In this document: positions 33,901 to 45,900 of the stretch, one piece after another
How positions within the stretch are numbered: the stretch's first letter is position 1
How the letters are laid out: the number at the start of each line of letters is the position of its first letter
Assembly (NCBI RefSeq): GCF_030867095.1
Contig: NC_081826.1
Span: 253,746,251 to 253,810,250 of the forward strand
Length of the DNA stretch: 64,000 nt
Origin: Alligator mississippiensis
Lineage: Eukaryota; Chordata; Crocodylia; Alligatoridae
Direction: 5' to 3'
Translations under genes and position numbers: made by a program
Notes under the pieces: generated by a model
What the model was told of the DNA's origin: nothing
Seen by the model: the letters and a program-made list of their open reading frames with translations, nothing else
Database searches by the model: none

Positions 33901-36900
33901 AGTTGCAGTCAACACTGCTGTTTTCCAAGAGCGACAGAAGTCTAGACTTAGTGCCAAATGACCAAACACTGGATTACAGGCAATGAAAAGAAACTTGGTA
34001 GAGAAATTCCACAGCCATAAAAATGGGTAAAGATATAAAATGGATAGAATGAAGCAAATGTTTCCTCTTTCCCCTTGGCTCCTTTAATGATCTTTTCATG
34101 TTGCTTTGCATTAATTGCTGCAAGGAAAATGGAGCCTTGCAGCTAGGTGGTGGGCAAGGTGGCTAAAGAACCCTGTCTTTAGGAGCCTATGGCTGTTTGT
34201 ACATGCGAGATTTCCCGTTTATGCCGCCACAACTGTGTTTGTGTTTGCACGGGTGGGATTTCCCACCACTTTAAAAGTCTTTTTGGTGCATTAAACTAAA
34301 GCTGCTCAGACATGTTTTAGTTTGCATCGCCACCACTTCCATCACCCTATCAATGGATTTGTGGCGTGCAAACACCAAGCGACTCAGACTTGTAATTACT
34401 TTCTTTCACCACCAGGTGGCACTGTGCTATTTTTGTAGTTCAGGCCTTTGGCCAGTAGGTGCTGCTTTTATTTGCTGACTGCATTCAGCCAGAGGGCACA
34501 GTGCAGGGAGCATCTATACTGTAGTAAAGTTATTCAGATAGCAGAGAATACAGATAAAGAAATGGAGGAGCAACCATTCCCTGTACCACTAACATTTTAG
34601 AACTCTTGTTCTGGTCTCATTAACTTTGTTCATGCAATTTGAGCCCTATGCATCTTGATAAGTCAGGAGGCAATACTTCTGCACAATTTCTTTTATCATA
34701 CCTTTTGTGTCTTCCCCTTGTTGCTTGGTCTACATTTTGTCTCAATACTTTTGGAGTATAAACTCTATCCTACTCAATGCTATGAGAAGCATTTTAATAT
34801 AGGGGCCAGGGCAGGGGTAGGACACAGAGAGAGCACTCAGAAAAGTTTGCCTGGAAGCTGCTGTCTGAAATTTTTAGAGAGATCATCTTGGAAAATTTTG
34901 CGGTGACTTTGTTTCTTTTTTAGGCTTACTGTGGAATTTCCCATCCAGGGATGAATCCAGTCGGTAACATGTTCTGTAAATAATGTGTGGTTTGGGCACA
35001 GGCATGACAGATGGAAAGTCACAAGTTCTAACTTGGATTCCTTCTGTCATCTTGGACAAGCCATTTTATCCCCACACTCCTGTTTTCTCATTTCAAATGG
35101 CAATAATACATAATTAGTCTTGGGACTATAGAAGTTTGAAACACTTTTTTATACTAAAGATTACATAATGTTGCATCTCCTATCATTTTTTTTATTAGGT
35201 CAAAAAGACCTCCTTACACCATGTTACAATGGAGAGCAACCAAGTGGTTCTTTTGGACCTGTAAACCCCATTTTGAATACAACTTACAAATTTATGACTG
35301 CATTCTTCAAAGAAATTAGTAGCACATTTCCTGAAGTCTTCATCCATTTGGGAGGAGACGAAGTGGACTTCACTTGCTGGTATGATGAGAGAGTTGCTTG
35401 GTTTAGGCAGGTATTAATGTAGTTATGCTTTGAATTATGGCATTCCCTGCTTGATATAGGGGCTGAACTTTTGACCCAAAAGGCTTCTTCTAATTCTAGT
35501 TAGATTACTTGACTATACAACAGGTTGAAGCGTTTCCAGCTCTTGATGAGTTTCCTGGGGATAGGTAGGTTTTAGACAGCCATGCTAAAAACCTTTTTTT
35601 GATGCTTTAAAACACTCAAAATAAATACAGTAAAAGCTGCATTATCTGGCACCTTACAAGCCGGAATGCTCTATTAACTGGCACACCAACTTGTAAGGTA
35701 AAAGCAAAACTGGAAGTGCCTACTGTGGCACTTCCAGTTTCGCCAAGCCCCCACGGCCCAGGACAAAGCAGTCTACGCTGCCAAGCCCCCACGGCCCAGG
35801 GCATAGCAGCCTGCGCAAGGCCTGCCTCCCTGTCTCTCGGGGCCCACAGGAGGAGCGGCACCCCAGATGCAGCAGGAGAGGTGGCGGCCCAAACATGCAA
35901 GGACACCTGTTCGGGCCTCTCAGATAACTGGCATATTTTGTTATCCGGCACCCTCCCATTCCCTATGCTGCATATAAAAAAACATTACTAAAATTTGGGT
36001 TTGGGTATCATACTACTGCTTTTTCCCCCCATTTTCTAAGGAAATCTAACCCTGATGTGAACAAGTTCATGAAGCAGCAGGGACTTGGCACTGACTATGC
36101 TAAACTGGAATCTTACTATGTTCAGAAGTAAGTAATTTTGTTTCACATTCTTCCCAGCTCTTTTTTCCTAGCCTCCAAAAACTTACCCTTAAAATTGGTT
36201 TAAATCAGACTGTAGCATGTATGTGGCTGAGGTGCTGTTGCTGTTAGAGTAACACACAAAACCTGGCAATGAGCGCAGAAGCTGCTCCTATGTTCTGTAA
36301 TTGCAGCATGTTGGAGCAGACTTGATTAATTGAGTCCAGAGTGGGACAATTACCATGCTTCAGCAGCCTCCTGTGTCTTGTGTATCAGCATCCCCATGCT
36401 CAAAAATGGTGGTGGGGGAGCTTGAACTAAAACTCATTTTTAAGCTCAGGGATGCTGATACACAAGCTGCTCTGATTAAAGCATCCCCCACCCTCACCCC
36501 CAGAGCACATGTAAAAGTGCCCTAGGAGACCACTCCCCCTCTTTCAAACTTCTAGCATTAAATTTACAACTTCATTGCAATGTTAGTTGTACACCGCTTT
36601 TGGATGTTATAGTTATGAGCAATCTAAATGCACATATCACTTTAAATATCACTCGTAAATCTGAGATCAATTAGCTTTTATAATTAGTATACTAGAAGGA
36701 CCTTTATTTCTTTTGTACAACCATTTTTTCTTCATTCCTTTTTGTTGATATTGACTTATCTCCAGTGCTTTTAAGCAGCTGTTCAACTCCATTGACTTTG
36801 TAGTAGTGAGTCTCTGGCTGGAGACACTAGTTTGCATTAATGCTCACAAACATCCAGATGCAGTATAGCCATATTTGCACATTGTTTGCACATTGTTTTC

Positions 36901-39900
36901 ATAGGTAGGTGTCCTGTATGGGGCAGACCAATGACAGTTAAGAAATGCTTAAGTCTCATCACCTTGGTTGATATGCTTTTGTTTACAAAGCTTGTTAAGA
37001 TACGAACATGACACGGGTCAATATCTCTGCAGTAAATTCAAGACTGAAGTGTGATAGTGGTAGTTCTTACATGTAATTCTGTTTTTAATTCTAGAATCTT
37101 GGATATTGTTTCCTCTTTTAACAAAGGCTATGTTGTCTGGCAGGAAGTATTTGATAATGGAGCAAAGGTAAGATCTGACAAGTAGACAGATGCATTGCTT
37201 TGGCCCCTACCACATCTTACATATATTACACAATTAACTGGTTAATTACATAATAAACTTGCAAAATAATTATCACCCCATAAAAATGTTGCTCCAGCTA
37301 TAAAAAGAGCCAACCAGCTACAAAGTTAGTGCTTGAAAATGTGCAACTGGTTTCTGTCGAGTTTTAATTTGAATGTGTGGCAGGGACCTTAGCAGTACAG
37401 TATTGTGATAGGCTTCAAAAATGCAATATGTATGAACATATGCACATCAACACAATGAATTCTCTGATGAAATAGTTATGCTGGCATAGGTGTGTCAGAA
37501 GAGACTCCTACTGTAGATATAGAAGGAGTTATTCTTTTGGCTTAGTTACACTGCATCCCTGAAATACTCAAGCTAAGCTGAAAAGTTATTCTGTCAGTAT
37601 AGCTTCATTGATGCCAGAGGTATTACCAATGAGAGCTGGTGTGCATGAGTGTGTTCTGATCTTTTTATTCCTAAAGCCAAAAACTATGCTGCCCAAACTT
37701 TGTAGACTAAACCCAAAATCTGCAAAAATGTAAATAGTTTGACTTCTGAAACTATATGTACTTACTGTATTTACCTGAATCAAGATGACCTCCCCCCCAA
37801 TAACCAGATTCTATACATGGAAAATTATGAATTAATAATTAATTAGTGGAAGGTAGTCTTAAATTCATAGCCCCCACTGCTCTGGTGGGCATTGGTGATG
37901 CATAGGGATTGCACATGGGTACATGTGCACCTCCTGAGCTTGGCGCTGCATCCCCTGCAAAAAGGCACCGCCGACACTGCTGGCGGTGCCTGTGGGCGGC
38001 TGCCGCTTGCCACCCTCCCCCTCATCGCCAACGCTGCTGGTGGTGTCTGCAGGTGGTCACCAGTTGCCACTACCAGCAGTGTCTGCGGGTGGTCGCTGAC
38101 CACCAGTCGGTGCTTGCTTTCCCCACACACCCTCCCACCACTGCCAGCACTGTGGCTGCCTGCAGTAGCTCACCGCTGCCACAGTCCCGCCACCACTGCC
38201 TGCGATAGTTCGCCATGCCCCTCCAGCCTCTAGGGGCATGTGGCGTTCATGATGGTAGGGAAAGCAGTGGCAGGGTCCCTGCCCTCACCCCTTGCAAAAA
38301 ATAAGTAGCGAGTGGGCAGCTGGGAGAGGGGAGAAAGGGTGTGGGCATGGGGTGGGAGAGAAGGCTGCAGGTTCTACTCTCCCACCCTTGTCACCCTCAC
38401 ACTCCCCCAAACTGTTCTGACCCCAGGGTAGATGATGGCTCAACTCCAGCTTCCGTTGTGAGCCTGAGGCAAAAACCAGAACTGAGCTGCTGCCTACCCC
38501 AGGCTGGTACATGAATCCAAAATGAAGCTCCCACCCATCCCCATGCTGATTGGGTGGGGAAAAAAAATCTTGTCTTTGATTTGAGTAAATATGGTAAAGC
38601 TATACAGGATTGAGGTCAACCTCAAATCAGTACATCTCTGGCAAGTAAAATGGGTAGAACAGGAATTTCCAAGTCTCTTGGAAGGGTGGGAGAAACCATG
38701 GATCCCTTTTTTGGGCTGAGTTCCCTCCTAAAGCTGCATTTGGAACAAACATTAATCATTGACAGTCTGACAATAGCTTATGGAAGAAAATCACATTCAG
38801 TTGAATACTTACAAGGCTAATGCATGTTCTGGGCTACGCTGTATTATGAATTCCTTTAACACAAACAGGCTTAGTAGTGATATGGCAAGACTAAGAACTT
38901 CTATAACAAAGAATCAATACTTCAAAAGAAAACCAAAATAGATGCCTATGATCACTTTTTAAATGATCATTTCAACAAAAAAAATCCCGTAAGTATGAGA
39001 CTTAGTATTGGTATTTAGTGATGGGACTAGTGGCAAAATCACTTTTAACCCTTTAAAAAAAATCCATGTTTTCATTTTTCTAGCTAAAACCAGACACAGT
39101 AGTTGAAGTGTGGATTGGGAACCAGTATTCTGCAGAACTGAGCCGTGTAACACGAGCTGGGTTCACCACTATCCTGGCAGCTCCTTGGTACTTAGACTAC
39201 ATTAGTTACGGGCAAGACTGGAAGAAATACTACAGCGTTGAGCCACTCAACTTTCTTGGTTTGTTAAATTGCTTTTGAACTTGTATGTGGCTTCTCAAAA
39301 GGCATGAAATGTTGTTAACCATACAGCTGTTATTCTGTGCTTAGAAACAGATGCATGCAATGGCAGAGCTATAGAATCCAACATAACTTTGAAAGAGACT
39401 TGCAACCTGAAGTGAGATATTTCATCTAAACTTTTATTAGGGTATGTGCTGAAGTAAAATTTCCCAAATCAGCCTAAATTTCTTGCACCATCCTCTGAAG
39501 TATTGGTACTGGCCATTCTTTGACGCATGATATTGGTTTGGATGGACTTGGGGTTTAATCTGTTATGATTAGACCTGGTCAAAACTTTTTTTTGGGTGAA
39601 TTGTAAGTATACCAAAAACAATTCTGGCTATTTCCAAGTGATGACCAGTCAACTCCCTTGTTCAGTAGTTCTTTGGAACTATTTTTGGTGCTAGAGTCAA
39701 ACTGCTGGCAGAAGGCAATGCTGATGGGCCTTTTACCCCTAGCTCCAGGTTTTGAATACTTGCCCAGAATGTAGCAAACCCAGGTTCAGTTTCTTTCTTC
39801 ACTTAATGGAATTTGAACCTGCATCTCTAGCTTCTCAGGTAAGTTCCCTAACCACCAGGCTGTCAGGTATTCTGCAGTGGGTGTGCTCAGTCCCTCCTGT

Positions 39901-42900
39901 TGAAGCTTTTGATTTCACTCTCTATAAAATACTTTTTTGGTAATTATAATATCGATGTTCATATTATAACAATAAAATAAAACCAACATCTATAAAATAC
40001 TTTAAAATGGTAACTGAGAGCACAAGAGTGACAGTACAGGCTTTGGACACTTTCCTGGCATGTAGACTACCTGGGTTCCAGCATCTACTTAGTTATCCAT
40101 ATTGGAACAATTTCAGCAGAGGGGGACTGACAACACCACCCAAGAATATAGTATAAGCTAGGAGGGAGGGTGTTAGGGTACTTCCGTGAGTGATGCAGAG
40201 AGATCCAGTAAGAGAGGGAATTGAAATTGGGTATCTCAGATGCTGGGCTAATGCTGTAAGCAGCTAATCGTGTTTAAAAGGAGACTACCAGAAATCCCTC
40301 CCTCGGGAAGTTTAGGGTATTTAGCCTTGCATTATACTCAAGTGCTTGTAAAACACTTTTAAACAAAAAGCTTTCTAGGTTGCTTTTTTTTTTTTTTTTT
40401 GGTGTGTTTCGTTTTGTTTTGTTTTTTGACAAAACCAAAAAATATATTTGAGCAAACCAAAGTTTAGTTAGATTCGGTTGCTGAATCAAAAATCCATTCT
40501 TATAGTCCTGGGCATGACCTGTGTTTTAGGGACCTACTCAAATTATGATTTCGTGGATTTCATAGAAATTGCAAAATTGGGTGATCTCTGTGAAATCTGG
40601 GGGGGGGGGAACCCTCTCAAAATAAAATGCTGGCTCCCCAGTGAGAGCCAGCAAGCCTCCTGGCTATGCAGCCCGGCATAAAAGGGACAAGCAGGCAGGA
40701 TGGTTGCCACTCCCACTGATTTGGTTGAGAAGATTGCCTGTTGTGCAGCCCCACCCCTCTCCACCAATCAACGGTGCGCAATAAGCTCATGAAAATGGCG
40801 GCTGGCCGCATGATCTGCCTGCAAAATCAGCTGGCTGCTTTGATTTTGAGTAGACCCCTACTCATGTTCTAAGGAGGATGCAAAGTTTCCTTCAGTCCTA
40901 ATATGCTATGTCCTCCAGTACTTGACTAAAACTTGAAACTTTTGAGACAACTTTAAAAGGTAGATTTTAAAGATTTCCTACAAGTTCTAAATAACAGAGA
41001 AGTAGTAGAAGCTCCATCTGTGGAGGTTTTCAAAACCCAGCTAGACAGAGTTTTGGCTGGGATGATCTAGTTGGGGATGGTCCTGCTTTGAGCAGGGGGT
41101 TGGACCAGGTGATCTCCTGAGGTCCCTTCCAACCCTAACTTTATGATTCTAAGTGTCCAGCTGCCTTTTTTATGGCTTGCTTAAAAAACTGTTCAGTTAT
41201 TTGCAGTGTTATTTGCTCACAACCTACCCTACTGTCACCAAAGTCATATTGAGAACTGTAATGATGCCCAAATCATTGGCCCTTTCTATTTCTTATAGCT
41301 TTTATCCATGCATCTACTGTCTACATTCATAAAATGACTCCTAGTTGATCTGTTTAAGTAGCTGTCTAGAAACTGAAGCATCTATTTACCCTCAGCTTTA
41401 TTCATCATAGACTACTTATAAGTGCACTATGTTTATATGCATATGCTGGAGTTTCTAACTTCCAAATTATTTCTGTTTTGAATACAGGGAGTCAAAAGCA
41501 GAAAAGCCTGGTGATAGGTGGAGAAGCCTGCCTTTGGGGAGAGTTTGTGGATGCAACTAACCTCACGCCAAGATTATGGTACAAAACTTCTTGTTCCCTT
41601 TTAGATTTCAGAAAACATTCATCAAAATGGACCTGAACTAATCCTGCAATATGCTGTGGGTCAGTGGGACCACTGACCTATACTAGCAATGAGCCAGAGT
41701 TTATTACTTCATCCTGTATTTTGTTGCTAATAGCAATGTTTAATATCTTTGTACAGGCCTCGGGCAAGTGCCATTGCAGAGAGGCTCTGGAGCAGCCAAA
41801 ACGTGACTAATTTAAGCGATGCATATAACAGACTGACTAAGCATCGTTGTCGCATGCTCGGGTAAGATTAATAGTTATAGTAAGACTTGACTGATTAATT
41901 CAGTCAGCTGGTGGATTTCAAATACGCTCAAGCATGATCCTAAATTAACCATAAGAAAACAATCCACTTACACAGCAATCTTTTATCTTATTGACTAGGC
42001 TTATAAGATGAATGGCATCACAGCATTAAGTCTTTGACCTGTTTGTATAAAATGGTTCTTGAACACCTTGTCTAATCAGTTCCAAAGTTTAAATGATTAT
42101 TTTAGGCAGCAGTGAGTAGAACCTTGGTGTGGTGTTTTTTGGGACAGAAGCAAGGGAGAAAATTAGCAGGAAGATTAGAAAGCCAGAAGAGGGGTAAGGA
42201 ATCTATGGAACCCCTACTAGTTTTATAGTACAGCTGTAGCTTCAAGCAGGATTGCAATTGTGTGGACCAACCTGGCATTCAGCTCTTAATCCCTTATAGC
42301 ATAATATTCTTACTGTCTACCTCTCCTCTTAATAGTTTGACATATTGGCACCCTGAATGATTTATATAATGGTAGTGGGCAAAGAAACTGAGGAGGCTGG
42401 GGAAGAGAGGAATTGAGATTTAAGGGTATGCAGAGCTGCTTGTCATGGAGAATTGGGAGAACTTATACAGCCTGTGGCATGAGGAAGGAGGGAACAGAGG
42501 CATTGTCTGAAAGGGGAGGATGGAGAAATAGGTCCTGGGGCTTAGGTGGAACAGAGAGATTTCATTAATTTCATGGAAGTTAGGGCTGGAAGGGACCTTG
42601 AAGATCATCAAGTCCAGCCTGCTGCCTCAGGGGCAGGAAGTCATCTGGGGTCAAAGGATCCCAGCAAGATAAGCATCCAAACATTTCTTGAATGAGTCCA
42701 GAGTAGGTGCCTGCACCACTTCTGGAGGGAGTCTGTTCCAGGTCTTGGGGGCTCGGCTAGTAAAGAAATTTTTCCTTATGTCCAGCCTAAAACGGTCTTG
42801 GAGGGGTTTATGACCATTGGTCCTTGTTATCCCTTGGGGCGCTCTGGTGAACAGATGTTCCCCCAGATCCTGATGCACACCCCTTATGTACTTATAGGCA

Positions 42901-45900
42901 GCCACCGGGTCCCCCAAGTCTGGACTTTTCTAGGCTGAAGAGTCTCATGACTCTCAGCCTCTCTTCATAAAGCCTATTCTCTTGTCCTCTGATCATGCAT
43001 GTGGCTCTCCTCTGGACTCTCTCAAGCTTCTCCACATCCTTCTTCAATTGTGGAGCCCAGAATTGGATGCAGTACTCCAGCTGCGGCCTCACCAAGGCTG
43101 AGTACAGCGGGAGGATGACATACTGAGATTTACTTGAGAAGCATCTATGGATGCAAGCCAGAGTTTTGTTTGCTTTGCCTGCTGCAACATCGCATTGGTG
43201 GCTCATGTTCATCTTGTGGTCAGTCATGACCCCCAAGTCTCTTTCAGCAGTGGTGCTAGCAAACATAGCGCTGCCTAGCCTATAAGCATGCTGCAGGTTT
43301 TTCCCCACCCCCCCAGGTGGAATACCTTACATTTATTAACATTGAATGTCATCAGGTTTGTATCTGCCCACTTACTAAGTTTATACAAGTCAGCCTGGAC
43401 CACTAGCCTGTCCTCAGGTGTGGACGCTATGCCCCAAAGTTTAGTGTCATTGGTGAACTTAGACAGTGCACTTCTGACACCAATGTCCACATTGTTAATA
43501 AAGATGTTAAAGAGAACCAGTCCAAGAATACAGCCTTGGGGGACACCACTGGTCACGGAGTGCCATAATGATTTGCTACCATCTACCACTACTTTCTGGG
43601 TCCGTCCTCGGAGCCAATTTCCCAGCCACTGGACTGTGGTGAAGCTGGGCCACAGTTGGCAGATTTTTCCTTGAGGAGGTCATGGGATGCCAGATCAAAG
43701 GCTTTTTTAAAGTCCAGATATATGATATCAATCTCTTCTTCCTTGTCCAGGTGATATGTCACCTAGTCATAGAAGGAGATGAGATTGGTCAGGCAAGACC
43801 TACCCACAACAAACCCGAGTTGGCTGTTCCTCAGGATGTTGCCCTCTACCATCTTATCCAGAAGGGTCTCCTTGATTCATAGATTCATAGATGTTAGGGT
43901 TGGAAGAGACCTCAATAGATCGAGTCCGACCCCCTGCATAGGCAGGAAAGAGTGCTGGGTCTAGATGACCCCAGCTAGATGCTTATCTAACCTCCTCTTG
44001 AAGACCCCCAGGGTAGGGGAGAGCACCACCTCCCTTGGGAGCCCGTTCCAGACCTTGGCCACTCGAACTGTGAAGAAGTTCCTCCTAATGTCTAGTCTAA
44101 ATCTGCTCTCTGCTAGCTTGTGGCCATTATTTCTTGTAACCCCCGGGGGCGCCTTGGTGAATAAATCCTCACCAATTCCCTTCTGTGCCCCCGTGATGAA
44201 CTTATAGGCAGCCACAAGGTCACCTCTCAACCTTCTCTTGCGGAGGCTGAAAAGGTCCAGTTTCTCTAGTCTCTCCTCATAGGGCTTGGTCTGCAGGCCC
44301 TTAACCATATGAGTGGCCCTTCTCTGGACCCTCTCCAGGTTATCCGCATCCCTCTTGAAGTGTGGTGGCCAGAATTGCATGCAGTACTCCAACTGCGGTC
44401 TGACCAGTGCCCGATAGAGGGGAAGTATCACCTCCTTGGATCTATTCGTCATGCATCTGCTGATGCACGATAAAGTGCCATTGGCTTTTCTGATGGCTTC
44501 GTCACACTGCCGACTCATGTTCATCTTGGAGTCCACTAGGACTCCGAGATCCCTTTCCACTTCCGTGCCACCCAGCAGGTCATTCCCTAGGCTGTAGGTG
44601 TGCTGGACATTTTTCCTCCCTAGGTGCAGCACTTTGCATTTCTCCTTGTTGAACTGCATTCTGTTGTTTTCTGCCCACTTGTCTAACCTGTCCAGGTCTG
44701 CTTGCAGCTGTTCCCTGCCCTCCGGCGTGTCCACTTCTCCCCATAGCTTTGTGTCATCTGCAAACTTGGACAGAGTACATTTCGCTCCCTCGTCCAAGTC
44801 GCTGATGAAGACATTAAAGAGTATCGGTCCAAGGACTGAGCCCTGCGGGACCCCACTGCCCACACCCTTCCAGGTCGAAACCGACCCATCCACTATGACT
44901 CTCTGGGTGCGACCCTTTAGCCAATTCGCCACCCACCGGACTGTGTAGTCATCCAAGTCACAGCCTCTTAACTTGTTCACCAGTATGGGGTGGGATACCG
45001 TATTGAAGGCCTTCCTGAAATCCAAGTATACGACATCCACCCCTCCTCCTGTGTCCAGGTGTTTCGTAACCTGGTCATAAAAAGAGACTAGATTAGTCAG
45101 GCACGATCTGCCTGCTACGAACCCGTGCTGGTTTCCCCTCAGCATAATTTGTCCTGCCGGGCTCTCGCAAATGTGAGCCTTGATAATTTTTTCAAAGATC
45201 TTGCCAAGGATGGAGGTGAGACTGACTGGCCTATAGTTGCCCGGGTCCTCCTTCCTCCCCTTCTTGAAAATGGGGAGCACATTGGCCCTTTTCCAGTCCT
45301 CCGGGACTTGGCCCGTGCGCCACGAGCGTTCAAATATTCCCGCCAGTGGCTCTGCAGTGATGTCGGCCAGTGCCTTCAGCACCCTTGGATGGAGCTCATC
45401 CGGGCCTGCCGACTTAAAGGCATCTAGTTCTTCCAAGTGACTCTGCACCATCTCAGGGTCTACGCATGGTAGTCTGGCGCCTTGCTGTTGCCTCTCTACA
45501 ATCCCAGTGAGAGACTTGTCGCGCCCCTCGCTTAGGAACACTGAGGCAAAGAACTCATTGAGGAGTTCAGCCTTGTCTCCCCTGTCTGTCACCAATTGTT
45601 TCTGCCCATTTAGCAGGGGTCCTATTCCTCCCTGGGCCTTCCTTTTACTCCCTATATATCTAAAACACAATTTCTTGTTGTCCTTTACTTGGGATGCCAT
45701 CTTCAGCTCCATGGTAGCTTTGGCCCGTCTGACTGCCTCCCTACAAGCGCGAGCAGAGGAGGTATATTTGTCTTTGGTGATCTCTCCCTGTTTCCACTTT
45801 TTATGTGCTCCCCTTTTGGCCCTTAGGCTGCCCTGGATTTCTCTGGTCAGCCAAGGAAGCCTCCTGGCCCCTTTCCCTCTTTTTCCTTGCATTGGGATCG

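Larger units (their letters stand above)
39259..41487 (+). other. HEXB intron 11
   Basis: 2.2 kb with two minus-strand tRNA-headed SINE pieces, a TIR element at 40,530-40,860 and a CR1 3' end at 40,935-41,150, each listed separately. Confidence 0.7.

Noticed and set aside
35199-35379. Possibility that the gene is HEXA
   Set aside because: Exon 11 size, the YAGYC C-terminus, the D in PWYLD and the GFM2 neighbour all indicate HEXB despite the alpha-like loop.
44683-44889. Other frames inside the inner CR1
   Set aside because: Shadows of the 667-codon RT frame.
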